From Syncephalastrum monosporum B8922 (Eukaryota > Mucoromycota > Mucoromycetes > Mucorales > Syncephalastraceae), in NCBI GenBank assembly GCA_000697355.1, contig JNEN01001222.1, positions 124,001-188,000 of the forward strand: DNA of 64,000 nt. The letters are read 5' to 3'. Of this stretch, positions 1 to 11,909 are shown piece by piece. The notes below the pieces were generated by a model. The model had not been told where the DNA came from. It ran no database searches and saw nothing but the letters and a program-made list of their open reading frames with translations. Both the position numbers and the translations under genes were made by a program. The stretch's first letter is position 1. Every line of letters begins with the position of its first letter.

Positions 1-2964
1 TATGTTACTTGGCACATTCAGAGCAGTTGTCTGCATACCCGATTTGACAAAGCCGGTGATTGTAATTGTCCTGGTTTCAGGTGGTCTGCGCACGCTGACC
101 ACTCCATGGGGCTTTTTCTCTTCGCACACGTAGGTATGGACAAGGGTATTCCAAATCGCGATAGAGCTGATGTGCTATGAAACACAAGCGCGGACCCAAG
201 TGTCTGGGTGTCTTTTTCCTTTCTAGTATGATGTTACTGCGTCCGCTTTGAGATCATGATGCTTGGCCATACAGAACTGGAAGCTGAGCACAGTGGGCTA
301 ATCTGTTCTCGTGTCTTTATGCTGGGCAATGCGGAACCAACATGCCAAGAAAATCTTTCCTCGATTCTACTTCATAGAGTCTAACGAAAAAGCAGACAGA
401 GAAGGAAACCCTCCATATACATCTTATACTTCTATCTATCTACCTCTCGCATGAGTTGGTGAAGATGGCTGAAAGTGAATATGTGTACCGCTCTAAGTAT
501 GTTTAATGCTCGCTATATATCCGCGGTTGATCTTGGTTAGTGGGCTGTGATGGCCAATCGTTCAAGCCACAGTTGACCACCATCGGCAATGTACTTGTTC
601 ATACTTTCTGCCTGGCGGTTCTAGTCTATGTACAGTGATATACTGAGCACTTCCACTGTTCTCCTTAACCAGATGAAAAAGTAGTTGCTGGCATAATTAT
701 ATTTGTACTATATGTCACAAAAGCCAGTAATTATGTGATAGTTGCACTTATACTTGAATTAAGTATCGAGAGAAAGGCGGCTGAACACCCGTAGAACCAC
801 GTGGAAACCAAGATGCGGAATACGGTGAAGAGTCTACGGTAAAAAACTGACATCCCAGGATGTATGTACCGGCGAAACTCAACTCGAAAGCTGGCAATCG
901 CTGATAGTTAAACCAATGACACGACTTTGGAATAGTGGTTGCATGCCAGAGAAAGTTGGCATACATGCGTGGCGAAGCTGATATTTATCTATGCAAGTGA
1001 ACGAGCCCTCAATTACGATTGTCTTGCGGGAACTTGCGCAGCGATTGACAGATGTATACTGAGGCATGGTACACGCAGGCAAAAATATGAATGGATAACA
1101 ATGCATGAAATGGTGAATTTAAAAAAGGTTCACCCATATACGCATGCCTTATAATATTTTTTGTTTATAAAAGCTGGTGGACAATCAGTATTGGCCCTGT
1201 TGTCATGTTAAAATGAGCTAAGAACCGGCTCATAAACTCGCATCAGCCTGGGATGCGCCTGTCCTCAATCGATGAGAGAATATCAAGGTGGGGCAGTTTC
1301 GATGTCCTCGCTGTGGGCTATATTGGTGGCGTGTCGTCGTTGTGCTCTATATCTAGCTAATCTGGTGCCCCATAAACAATACAGTCGCGCTCCTTTATAT
1401 ATAGTCATTGCTCTTGGTAGTGGTTTGTATCGCGGCAATTGATGCTGATCTGCTGGCGTCGCATTTTCTCAGGGTGAGTCGGTTTTTCATGTATCTCTAC
1501 GACTACAGACTAGGGCTCAAAATTAGCAAGCTATTTCTTCGAAAGCTGATATACATGGTGCAGTATACAATCTCACCAAACAAGGTGCACGTTTTGTAAA
1601 CTATTGCAAGTAAACATTCGTATATCGGAGTCATCTGACACATAACTTGAGTCACTACCTTTGAAAACCAAAAAGTTCACAGATGTTTGTATCCTTTTAA
1701 TCTTGCACGCTTTAATTAGGTTCGTGGTGATGTACAGGATACGTGCCTGAACTCGTGCGCACACAACTGACATGATCAAGAAGTACCACGCGGCGAATAA
1801 GAGACTGTCGGTAAATCCAGGCAACAATAGGATGCGCTGGCAGCTTGCTCTTTGCTACGATGATATCAAACGGGCACAATGCAGGAAAACAAAGATAGAA
1901 GCATGCGAGTCATCTATGAAATTGAATCACAGCACCGAGCCTGTGATGCTAGCCAACACGAAATGGGAAAAGGCTCATCGTGGTATCACCTCAAGAGAAG
2001 TCGCCCAATCACAGGAGAGCCCAGGACACTTGTCACAAAACAGCTGCAGCACCTTGCCGTTCTATTTTGTTCCATGTGAGAGGCGCTCCCGGCTCACCGA
2101 TACGTGCCTAACTCTAAATCGCCTGTTGCAAACATTTGAAATATTTTTGAAACTTGTTGAGTACCTACCTTGCATTTAATTCATCAATACGATGAGCTTG
2201 GGGAAAGAGTGAATTACTTTTCAATTTGCTTTCACGGAGTCCGTATGAAACAGCAGATGACATATTTGTAAAAGAAAGGAAACTGATATCATGATATGAC
2301 TTTAACAACATCTATCTATGGGGTACAGTAGCGCTGCTATTACAGTTACATCCTCATATGACCCAGCCCATGGTCACGGGTTGGTTCCGTACATCCAGAG
2401 CGCCCAGACTAATAATCTATCTATGCCTATACCTCGAGACGAATCGCGAACGGGGACATATGAACGAAAAGTGTGTACCCCACTCTGCCGTTCCTTTGTT
2501 ACATGCCATCACTACGTACTTGGATAGTCACAGCCTGAGCTTTTGTCAGGATAATCACAGACAGCAGAATTTAAGAGAGTGCAAAAGATATGGGTCACTC
2601 AAAGCCAGCGTTTGCTCCGGATTCTGCTGCTGCCAGATGAAATGTGCTACAGGCGAGGTTCCAGACGCGTCGAATGATTATCGACCTGTTGATGACCATA
2701 CGTCAAGTCAGCACACTTCACGATACCAGTATTGTCAAGCAAAAAGGTAAAACTCAAGGTAGCTTGCCATTAGGATATTTAGTGATAATGCGAAATCATG
2801 GTGTTTGACAGCCCGGCCGGGTCCAATGGAATGCCTCGTGGCCAACACACAGAACATTCACACATGTATACTGAGTTTTAAAAGGAACACCATCGCTTCT
2901 TCTTTTTGTAAAGAGTAGCACCTTTTTTCGTTTCTTTTTTTTCCCCAACCATTATCCACTCACC
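1..2964. other. Gene-poor left flank
   Basis: No reading frame here looks like a real gene. The open frames are short, lack recognisable domains and cannot be joined by convincing splice sites into a conserved product. Composition is near-balanced to AT-rich. The last 100 bases (about 2865-2964) are T-rich with runs of T and C just before the next start codon, which fits a promoter or 5' UTR for the SWIRM gene. I saw no tRNA, simple-repeat array or transposon terminus. Confidence 0.6.
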
Positions 2965-4307
2965 ATGCTGCATGGCATTGTGTCTGAGACCCGGGGGACA
3001 TGCTTTCCATGGGTGGATCATGATAAGCATGAAGGCAACCAAGTAAGCAAGAAAGCACCGTCATCATCCGCATTCTCCTCTTCCTCCTCGGCACCGTGCC
3101 TGTCAACCCCATTGTCGCCACCCAATTCTGAAAAAGACGACGATCCGGCCCATAATCCATTCAAAAAACGCAAGATGTTTATCCAGCATTATGCACGCAT
3201 GGCCCACCAGCTCCACCCTCATGAAACGTCTCATCAAAAATTGTCAGATTACAACGGCCATCCTCCTCGTCGGAAATTCAAAAGGAGCAACTGCCAATTC
3301 AGACCCGGGATTTTTTCGCTTAAAGTTGAATCGCTTGTGCGACCAAGATCATCGGATGCGGTTGCATCGTCTACACCGACACAACCTGCAGCTAAGGCAA
3401 TGGCCGACCCGCCGTCGACAGGCCCCATTGTCACCATCCAATCAGCACACGATATCATGGATCTCTCGAGCGACGATGGTCTCTCCCTTTCTGATCTGAG
3501 CAGCTGTGATTCTCTCAATGACTTTGACGACGACGATAATAATAAGAATGATAATAATGATGAGGATGAGGACGACGAGGAGGTGGACGAAGACGACGAC
3601 GAGGACGATAGCGCATCAGCCCGTCTTATGCAGTCCTGCCAATATCTGCACAAGCGGCGTACCAAGCGTATGCGAGAGCATCGCGAACAGCTGCCGCCAA
3701 CGATTGAAATCGATCACGCTCATCTCTTTGAAAACATTGACCTCGAGGTCCCAGACGAGCAATTTTATCCAGCCGAGTGGTTGCCAAGCACCGAGAAAAT
3801 GGAGGATGCGTCTATCGAGCTGGATCTTTCTTGGAACAAAGGTGCGCCACCTCATTTCTGTTCTGAACATACAAGGTGGAGAAGACTCACACCAAAAAAA
3901 CAAAAAAAATCGTACACACACAAACACATACACTTGCACCCCACCCGCCCCATACCCTTATCCTTACTTTGCTTGCTAAATCGTCTCATCCCTATATGCG
4001 CCTTTTCTCTTGGCTCGCAGGTCCGCCCATCACTGTGGACCATATGCCTTTTGTAGACCGGTTACATCCACGCGAACGTGCCATTACTGAAGCGTATCGG
4101 CTGCCGCCTGAGACATTTCTACGCGCGAAACGAGCGACGATCTATACCGCTGCCATGTTTGCCCGTGCCGGGGTCCCGTTTCGTAAAAAACATGCCAAGA
4201 TTGCGGTTCGCATCGATGTGAACAAGACCGGCAAGCTCTGGAACTTTTATGAACTGTTTGGCTGGCTGACACCGCATCGACTTCACCCCACTTGTTACGG
4301 ATCGTAG
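2965..4307 (+). CDS. SWIRM-domain protein (Fun19/Laf-like)
   Basis: Two exons, 2965-3841 and 4021-4307; the junction reads WNKG-PPI in frame (387 aa). The C-terminal ~85 residues match a SWIRM domain: LHPRE, a central helix with LPPETFLRAKR, and the hallmark IDVNKTGKLW followed by a GWL end. SWIRM domains are helical modules in chromatin proteins (LSD1, SWI3, Ada2). Small fungal proteins ending in SWIRM (Fun19 and the fission-yeast Laf proteins) are the nearest architecture. The long N-terminal part is disordered, rich in Ser and Pro, with an Asp/Glu tract around residues 190-217. The donor at 3842 is GTGCGC, a weak site, so the exact junction is slightly uncertain, but the conserved frame on both sides supports it. 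A nuclear, chromatin-linked role is inferred from the domain. Confidence 0.8.
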
Positions 4308-4875
4308 TGGTAGGAAGGAGAAGAGAATGGCCATGGTTTCTTCCTCCAACCCGTGTAGAAGTATCATGAAAGCAAAAAAAAAAAAATCGCGCATAATGCT
4401 ATCACTATTTTTTTGTATGGAAAAGGAAGAACATCAAAATAATTAGACCCGCACGCTTGTATATTGGCATAAGCAGGAGTGATAGATCTTTTTACACTTT
4501 GCGGCGGGTGGTTGGGTATGTGTTACTAATTAAAGGCAGGGCAACCAAACAAATAAACTATTTTGTGGCCGGAGGGTAGGGTCGTGCTGATCTCCTGAAA
4601 AGCGACTGGAACATGTCGAGGATGATGGTGTTCGAAAAGCCACCATTGGCGCTAGATAAAGGGCAAGAATGGATCAAATCAACCGTCCAACGTGGTGATA
4701 TCCTGAGGTACACTTCCAGCCAATGACGGCAAAGAATAGCATCATGCACACAATTTCCATTGAGATACCGTCTCCCCGCATGGGGAAAGCCCTTCTTGCC
4801 TTCTTTTTTTTTTCCTTCTCTTTTTTCTTCACGTTCCTTTCTCCTTTCCTTTCATTTCATTCTGCACGATAAAGC
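4308..4875. other. Intergenic: SWIRM 3' end / bHLH promoter
   Basis: No gene is visible. The last 100 bases before the bHLH start codon are strongly pyrimidine-rich (T and TTC runs at about 4798-4860), a common feature of the promoters in this window. An A-run at about 4374-4385 follows the SWIRM stop. Confidence 0.6.
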
Positions 4876-5643
4876 ATGAGTAAACGCTCATTGACGCCTG
4901 TCAGAGAAGAGCTTCCGACGCCCTCGTCGTCGTCGTCTGCGGACGAGCAAGAGCGTTCACAGAACAACATAAGCAGTAGTAATAATAATAGCAGTCGTGA
5001 TACCAACAGCAGCAGCAGCAGCAGCAGCAGAAGAAGAAAATTACCGCGCGTGCACTATCAGGCCGAACCATCCTCATCTTGGATGCTATCACCTGTCCTG
5101 GCACCTTCTCCTTCGTTAAGTAGCACACCGCAAACAAAAATGCCGATATCTCAACCGAGCGGTGCCTATGAGCGCGAGCAGCAGCGGCGGCTGTCGCACA
5201 GCTCGATCGAAAAGCGGCGGCGCGAGCGCATTAATGACAAGATCCAACAGCTCAAAGAGCTGATTCCGTCGTGCAACCCGTCGTCGCTCTCGGATCCCAT
5301 CGCGGCACCGTCGTTCCATCAGCCTCTGCACAAGCTGAGTATCCTCCAGTCGGCGATTGACTATATCGAGCAACTGCATCAAACTTTGTTGGAAGCGGAG
5401 GACGGCGATACAAATAAGAGTGGTGATATTAATAAGAATCCAAAGGGTCGGAATATGCAAGCCGACGCTGAAGGTGACAACACAGCAAAAGACAACCCTT
5501 CCGAAGAGCCGCAGAAGAAGGATCCGCTACCGGTATGCGATGTGCGTGTGCTGGAGCATGCGCGACGTCTGCAGCGCGAGCGACAGCAGGAAGATGCACA
5601 GAAAGCACTGCTCATGCTCAGTCAAAAAACCAGCCAGTCTTAG
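4876..5643 (+). CDS. bHLH transcription factor
   Basis: Single exon, 255 aa. Residues ~105-175 form a basic helix-loop-helix domain. The basic region reads RRLSHSSIEKRRRERINDKI, carrying the His-Glu-Arg pattern that contacts E-box DNA (CANNTG). It is followed by helix 1 (QQLKELIP), a loop lengthened by a Ser/Pro insert, and helix 2 (KLSILQSAIDYIEQLHQ). The rest is low complexity: Ser/Asn tracts near residues 15-50 and a charged, Lys/Asp-rich C-terminus. The layout resembles fungal USF/Esc1-type bHLH factors that bind as dimers in the nucleus. Target genes cannot be read from the sequence. The first ATG follows a pyrimidine-rich leader and is the natural start. Confidence 0.85.
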   Translation: MSKRSLTPVREELPTPSSSSSADEQERSQNNISSSNNNSSRDTNSSSSSSSRRRKLPRVHYQAEPSSSWMLSPVLAPSPSLSSTPQTKMPISQPSGAYEREQQRRLSHSSIEKRRRERINDKIQQLKELIPSCNPSSLSDPIAAPSFHQPLHKLSILQSAIDYIEQLHQTLLEAEDGDTNKSGDINKNPKGRNMQADAEGDNTAKDNPSEEPQKKDPLPVCDVRVLEHARRLQRERQQEDAQKALLMLSQKTSQS

Positions 5644-5973
5644 ATGTAGTCAAACAGCCATGTATGGTGTAATGTGGATGTATGTGTACGGTGGTATTTG
5701 CTTTGTTTCAATCCACCCCCACATGTGTGTATGAACCAATGTATATTTATTTATTTTATCCACAATGAATACATAGATGTGTGTGTTAGAATGTCTTGCG
5801 CAAAAAATCAAACCATGGATCGATCAACTGTGTGCGTCGATGTGTGTGTGTGTGTGCACAGTCACTTTTTGCTTATTGCGGTGTTTTTGTGTATGTGGTG
5901 TGCGTGTGTTGAATGTCGGATTGCATTTTCCCTCTTTTTTTTTTCTGCTTCTTCTCTTTACTACTTTCTTATT
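5644..5973. other. Intergenic, GT-rich
   Basis: This is the 3' flank of the bHLH gene and the promoter of the Svf1 gene. It holds several GT microsatellite patches (for example about 5846-5860) and a T-rich stretch at about 5925-5970 directly before the Svf1 start codon. No coding potential seen. Confidence 0.6.
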
Positions 5974-7256
5974 ATGGCTTCTTGGTGTAAGGAAAACCCT
6001 ATCATGCAGCGAAACGACCACCCATTCATGATTTCTCTCTGGTATAGTTTCCCAGATATCGAGCACGGTGTCGAACGTGACGGGACTCGGCACGAGCGTC
6101 GAGAATGTGCGCAGCGTGGCCGACACGGTCAAAGATGGCCAATACTTTACCAAGCTGGATGAGCACGATCTGGATTGGACGCTCGCCTCGGGCTCTTCGA
6201 CCGAGAACCAAGTGTTCTACTTGACGACCAAGACCGGTGGCTTCTGCTTTGTGCAACTCATTTATTCGAGCATTGGGTAAAGTGGGGCAATGGGCAACAC
6301 ACCATTCTATGAGGTGAACTGACCTGGACTTTGGATGCAGCATTTGGAACCCGACAGTGTCATTCACGTGCCGGTACTATGACCCCAGCCAGGGCCAGAA
6401 TGTGTTCAAGAACATCAACCAGACTTACAACTTTGTCCTGTCCGATGACAAGCGCTCGGTCAAGACGGACCACTTCAACATCACGCTCGATGCTGCTCAA
6501 AAGGTGTACAAGATCCAAATCACTCACCCAGAGCTGGTCGTGTCCATGGATTTCGAACGCGTCGACCAGGGCTTCAAGGTCGGCGAGGGCAAGACGTACC
6601 TGGGTGGCACCGGCGACTCGGCCTCGGCCAACGGCTACGTCTCGCACAAGTTCTGGCCGCGTGCGACCGCGAAGGGCACGTTCATCATTGACAAGGCGCT
6701 GCACGAGGTCGAGGGCCACGGCATGTTCATCCACGCCATCCAGGGCATGCAGCCCCAGCTGATTGCCTCCAACTGGAACTTTGTCAACTTCCAGGCCAAG
6801 GACGCCGCGCTGTCGATGATGCAATTCCAGACGACGAAGCAGTACGGTGCGATCAACATCAATCAGGGCTCGATTGTGTTGCACGATAAGCTGATCTCGG
6901 TCTGTGTTGAGAACGGCGTCGAGCTCCTCGACCTGAAGAAGGACGAGGAGACCGACTACGATATCCCGCAGCGTATCAAGCTGACTTGGAAGGGCAAGAC
7001 CATCAAGCAGGAAGGCGAGGAGGAGGCCAAGGATGTGTCGGTTGAGATGATTGTGACCGTCAAAAACTTGATTGACAAGATCGACGTGCTCAACGAGATC
7101 CCTTGGTTCCTCAAGAAGCTCGTCCAGGCCTTTGTTGTCAAGCCCTACATTTACCAGTGGCTCGATACTGCCACGGCCGAGATTACGGTGGGCGACGAGA
7201 AGCACTCTATCGAGGGCAATTGCTTCCAAGAGCTCGTCTTTGTCTCTGGATTCTAA
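5974..7256 (+). CDS. SVF1: Survival factor 1 (Svf1) homologue
   Basis: Three exons: 5974-5986, 6048-6276 and 6341-7256, giving 385 aa. The first coding exon is only 13 nt (MASW plus one base) with donor GTAAGG. The protein follows the Svf1 lipocalin-like family throughout: an N-terminal Trp-containing amphipathic start, then a VADTVKDGQ segment, the TKTGGFCFVQLIYSSIG strand pair, NPTVSFTCRYYDP, and late ASNWNFVNFQAKDAALSMMQF. In budding yeast Svf1 binds ceramide, supports its non-vesicular movement from ER to Golgi, and protects cells under oxidative stress. Its N-terminal amphipathic helix binds membranes. Here the equivalent is split by intron 1. Length is shorter than yeast Svf1 (481 aa) but typical of many fungal versions. 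Confidence 0.9.
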
Positions 7257-7501
7257 ATACGTTCTTGTGTTTACAATACCCTAACACTCTTCTCTTCTCT
7301 CACTCTCTTCTTTGACTCACTTCTTTTAGTCTTTCTTCGATCTTTTTCTTGCACAGCACTTTTTTTCTTCTTCTTTTGACTCTCAACACCCGACACATAC
7401 GCGCAGCAACACGCATATATTATATTATCTATTTTTCTCTTTCTTCTACATTACTCTCTTTTCTTCATTTTTCATTTTTCATTTTCTCGTTCAACTTGTA
7501 A

Positions 7502-9030
7502 ATGGATTATCCACTGGAACAACGCTATAACGACTATAAGACTTTGATCGCGAAATTGGATTCCATTGAACAGGCGCAGGTTCGATCTCTTCATCACCTT
7601 TATTGTTTCCCGAACATGAGCCCATTCACACTTGCATACATCGAAAAAGACAGAAACAAAGCGTGCCATTCGCGATCTCACCGATGCATGGAAACTGCAA
7701 GTCTCTTATTAACCAATTCTCGCCAAGCCGTCATTCTCACTTTTGATTATGCAGCGAGGTACTCCTCGAGTTTCATTATCTACAACACGTGACGCTGCAG
7801 CCCAAGCAAGACTTTGACATGACAAGCCGGCGGATACGACATGTGTCTACGTGCTTAGGCGATGCTGGTTTTATACAGCAGCATGGCCAGGAAGTCGCGG
7901 CCGTGCTTGCCTGGTTTGATACCCTCGAATCCCAAGACCCGGCACGGCAGGGTGACCTCAAAGTGAGTTTAGAAAACAGGGGCGTCCGTGGGTGTGAGAT
8001 GCATGAATAACGGCATAAAGTAGAACGTGTTGGAAGGTGCGATTCATTTGACGACACGACGCGAGCTCGTGAGAAGCATGGCGCGCGATCCATGGATGCG
8101 GATCCGGATCACCGACGGTCTTCTACGCTGCTCGACCTTGTCCTCTCGATACCATATACCCCTCTGGTAAATAGGCGAAGCGACAAGGGGCAGCCCGCAA
8201 AACATAACCCACTTAATCCTCTTCTAGTGACATGCTCACGACCCTCGTCGAACTCGACCCGAGTTCAGCCAACCTGATCCGGCACAAACTGTACGGAATG
8301 CGGGTCCTCCCCAGTTTCATTACACGTCTGACGGTGACCCATTGTGCCGACGCCGTCTACTTCCTCAACGGCGTCTTTTGCCACGCGCCGACGTGGTTCC
8401 TTGCCCAGTCAGCGGGCAGCGCAGGCGACTTTAAGCAGATCAAGCAAACCTTGCTGCAGACCGTCGCGGCCTGCCTAGACGACGTGGACGCGCACCAGGT
8501 CCAGCTGTGCCTCCACCTGCGTGTTTTGGCTGGCCTGGTCGGCTACTTGGGCATAAAGCTCCATGCGAACGAATTGCATGACTGCTGTGTGGTGGTGCTT
8601 CGGGCCTCGCGGGTCGAGCGCCTTGTGCAGCTCGCGCTCACGCTCTTACTCCTGTGCGCCGACCAAGCCGTGATGATGCGCGACTTGGGCCCGACCCTGA
8701 TGGCTGCCTCGCACGTCACAGCGTTGCCCATGCTCTGGATGGCGTATTTCCAGACCGACCAGTTTACTAAGATTGAAGAGACCGTGCGCACCATACTAAA
8801 CATGCAAGTCGCCATACGTAAGTCCAAAGTGTGATGGGAGCATGGCTGCTCTTTTCTTTTCTTTTCTTTTCTTTTTTTTCGTGACCGAGCAGGATGTACT
8901 GACTGGCAACTTTCTATCTGTGTCTCTCTCTTTCTCTGTTTCTTCCACTCTGATAGCGAAAATGGGTCTGTTTGAGATGCAGAAACTTTTCCGGATGATA
9001 CAAACAGAAAGCCATACGCAGAAAACCTGA
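7502..9030 (+). CDS. Unrecognised helical protein (possibly Integrator subunit 2-like)
   Basis: Six exons fit in frame: 7502-7579, 7662-7700, 7759-7962, 8024-8166, 8228-8817 and 8957-9030, giving 375 aa. Donors of introns 1 and 2 (GTTCGA, GTCTCT) are weak, so that area is less certain; introns 3-5 have good sites. The product is an all-helical, leucine-rich solenoid with no membrane segment or catalytic motif. Notable stretches are MLTTLVELDPSSANLIRHKL, RLTVTHCADAVYFLNGVFC and the C-terminal PKMGLFEMQKLFRMI. I could not place it firmly. The pattern recalls part of Integrator subunit 2 (scaffold of the snRNA 3'-processing complex), but it is far shorter than animal INTS2 (about 1200 aa), so this is only a lead. 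Confidence 0.6.
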
Positions 9031-9175
9031 GTAATAACAACGCGAATAAATTTGTATCTTCTGGGCTCGCGATGATTATTCCTTGGTATCCTTAGAAGAA
9101 ATCCCGAATCGCTGGATATTCGTCTCGCACTGTCTCTCTTTTATTCTTCCTTTTCTTTAAAAAATTTTATTCGTC

Positions 9176-10079
9176 ATGCTGGAGCGGAAGACGAGTATCG
9201 CGGTGTATAATCATCCGGATATCACGCCGCGCCCGCCTGTTGTGAAAAAGAGCAAGATCATGCCGCCTCCGGGGAAGAAAAAAGCTGAGGCGACAAAGCA
9301 GCAGCAGCAGCAGCAGCAGCAGTCGTCCTCCTTGAATTCCTCCACCGTTTCACTCGCCTCATCCAATGACGCTGGTTCGTCTGTAAAAGCATCCTCCTCT
9401 TCTTCCTCTTCTTCCTCCTCTTCTTCGGGCTGGTACCCTGCGCACAAGTACTTTGCGGGTATCCCAGTGAAAATAGGCAAGTTCAGGTTCTCATGTCCAA
9501 GCAATGCAAAAGCAGAGCAAAGCAGAGCAAAGCAAAGCAAAGCAAAGCAAAGCAAAGCATGGGCATGGCATATATCACGTGAAAACAAAAGGAAAAGAGC
9601 AGTATACTAATGCCTGTCTATGGTAAACAGACGAGGAGAATGACGACAACTTGGCCATGCGACGAATGAAGCAACGTGAGTTTATTATTATTTATATGGC
9701 CCCTTCGTCTCTGTTATGTCGCCTGACTTTCTGTCTTTGTCTAGGCTTGCATCGCTGGACGCATTGGTCTGACCCGGTCGAATCGTTTGGCGTGCTGACG
9801 GGCACGCTCACGGCCGTGGCGGTGGTGACGACGACGACCTCGACGAGTCTTGCTCAGTTCGCAGCTGTGCTGTTCACTATGGCGGGCGTGGCGGGGGCTG
9901 TGGCGTTCATGGTCAGGAAAAAGACAAAACCGCGTATGGACTGGCATACTAGGCTGTCTGGGTTGGATGCCAACATGTCGTGTTTACTGATGGTCGTCTG
10001 GGTCTGGCTCCTGTCGCGGTATCCCACGCTGACTTTGATCTCGACGTTGATCGCTCTGTTTGTCCTTCCTCAAGTGTAA
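9176..10079 (+). CDS. Reticulon-like membrane protein
   Basis: Three exons: 9176-9476, 9631-9675 and 9745-10079, giving 226 aa. The N-terminal half is disordered, with a (CAG)n-encoded Gln run near residue 43 and a Ser run near residue 73. The C-terminal half starts with LHRWTHWSDPVESFGVLTG, which resembles the opening of a reticulon homology domain (a Trp-rich 'YWRDPKKSG' type motif). It then has two hydrophobic hairpins separated by a basic stretch (VRKKTKPRMDWHTR) and ends in LISTLIALFVLPQV, like the end of the second reticulon hairpin. Reticulons bend ER tubule membranes. Intron 1 appears to use a GC donor (AG/GCAAGT at 9477) and contains an AGCAA repeat. The family call is moderate; a generic ER hairpin protein is the alternative. 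Confidence 0.6.
9511..9560. repeat. AGCAA pentanucleotide repeat
   Basis: About nine imperfect AGCAA/AGAGC units lie inside intron 1 of the reticulon-like gene. Length variation here would not disturb coding if the upstream GC donor is used. Confidence 0.85.
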
Positions 10080-10202
10080 TAAACAAAATAGATAGAAGTA
10101 AACAGCCCTTTTTTATTTTTTATAATTCTTTACTTTTTGCTCAGTTCCAATGTGTGATGTGTGTTGTGTGCGTTGCATGTTGCATATGCTATTTTCTGTT
10201 AT

Positions 10203-11909
10203 TTACAAATTCGGGTTGTACGAGTAGCCGTAGTCTGTGTAGCGTTTGCCACCGTACTGAGGATACCATGGGTACATTGCCTGCTGCGGATGATCTGCGA
10301 GTGCGGCGCCGGTGGAGACCCGTCGTTGTTGGCTGGGCCGGCGTGTCACGCCAGCTGCTTCTGTGGCGGAAGGTGGTGGTTGTGAATAGCGGACGTTCTT
10401 GCGTGCGTTGGCCGACGCGGGCTTTTTGGCGGTGTGTGGGTGAGCATGGAGGACAGCTGCTTGCTGCTGCTGCTGCTGCTGCTGCTGTTTGTAATAATAG
10501 AAATAGTGGGATGGCGACGCGGTGTTGGGAAGGTTGGATGTGGTAGCGGCGGTACTGGGTAAGTTAGCGACTGCGGACGTCAGGGTCGGTGTTGCTGTCG
10601 TGACAGACGCAGCAGCAGCAGCAGCAGTCGTCGTGGTGGCAGCGGAGGGAGGGCTGAATAAGGAATCCAGCGCGGGCTGTCGCTGATAGTACGAGCTGTT
10701 GGTGTAATGGTGGTGATGTGACGGCAACTGAAGCGTGGCAGTCGCATCGAGGTGTTTCAAGTTGGCCAGCATGTGAACGAGTTCATCCTGAGGCTGTGGA
10801 GGAGGAGGAGGGGGAGGGGGCGGGTGAAACAGGTGTTGATGAGGGTATCCATTGGAAGGGCGGCGACTGGTGCTGGTCGACTGGGTCGGGGTGGGCAAAG
10901 GCGATCCTTGCGGGCTGCTTGCGGGTGAGTTGCCTGCACTGCGCATCCTTCGGTCGTCCTGGAGAATCTGCTTTTGCGATCGACGCAGGTCTTTTTCGAG
11001 CATGGCCTGCAGACGTTGCTCGTTTTCGCGTTCCACCCTTTCTTGCTTCTTCTTGTCGATCGTGGGTTCTGGGGGCAGCGCGTCGTCGTCGAGTAACAAG
11101 TTCGTGTTCATGTTACTGCTACGACGCAGGGACCAGGTGCTCTCGTCGGCCTTGTCCAACATGGTCAGCAGAGAGATACACAGAATGAGTTCGAGACCAC
11201 CGCCGCCGCCGCCGCCGCCGTTACTGATGTCGTGTTCGTTCATGTTGTAACCCAGCACAGAAAAGAGACCAAAATATGCGTTTTTGATGCCACGGGGCAT
11301 ATACTTTGCTACACAGACGTCACCTCCTATATAGAGACAGCGAGCCGAAAAAGAAGGGAAGAGATGAGGACACGCTCGTTATGAAACAGACGCAGAAGCA
11401 AAGCGTTACCCGACTTGCGAGAGCGCCGGCATTCCAGTTCGTTGCTAAGACGGCTTTCCCGAATCCTAGGATATCATCTCTGTTATAGCGCTTACGGACC
11501 CCCTATTTTCTGTGTTTTCATTTACCATCTGTACTTTTGATCGTTCCATTCGAAACTCCACTCAAACCCGATGCGAGCCGTCTCCCGGAATGGCACCACC
11601 CGATCAACACCGCCTTTCTTGAGCGTGATGGTGCGTTCACGCGCCGTGACATGCCTGGCTTCGACTTCGACATACACGTCAAAGGTTTCTTAAGAGTACG
11701 TTGATGAGCATGGATCATGCATGGACCGCATAAAGGTATACTGCATTGTACTTACTTGGATCCACCAGGCTGATTGCATAGCAGGACTGAAGCTTGTGTC
11801 GTAGCTTCATAAAACTCAGTTCGCCTGTGCGCTTGTTGGTCACATCAATGATCGAACGGTTGCGTGGATTGCTTGCGAGTGTATAATGTGTCACGGCTTC
11901 GTAATTCAT
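10203..11909 (-). CDS. Tubby-like-fold domain protein with Gln/Pro-rich tail
   Basis: Four exons on the minus strand: 11756-11909, 11526-11688, 11410-11465 and 10203-11326, giving 498 aa. All junctions keep frame and use good donors. Taken alone, the 1.1-kb last exon looks like an orphan gene, but the upstream exons complete a globular domain of ~210 residues. That domain contains NPRNRSIIDVTNKRTGELSF, TFDVYVEVEARHVT, WSFEWNDQKYRWIRESRLSN and AYFGLFSVLGYNM. The beta-rich pattern with the 'YRW.RES' element looks like a tubby C-terminal/LURP-one type fold, common in uncharacterised fungal proteins; this call is tentative. The tail is disordered: a charged coiled stretch (KKKQERVERENEQRLQ), Pro and His runs, and a Gln run. 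A Gly run of eight sits inside the domain. No function can be assigned. Confidence 0.7.

Noticed and set aside
6360..7229. 289-aa minus-strand open frame opposite Svf1
   Set aside because: Antisense shadow of the conserved Svf1 exon.
10203..11300. A standalone 365-aa gene starting at MPRGIKN
   Set aside because: The start is internal: upstream exons with good splice sites continue the same domain in frame.
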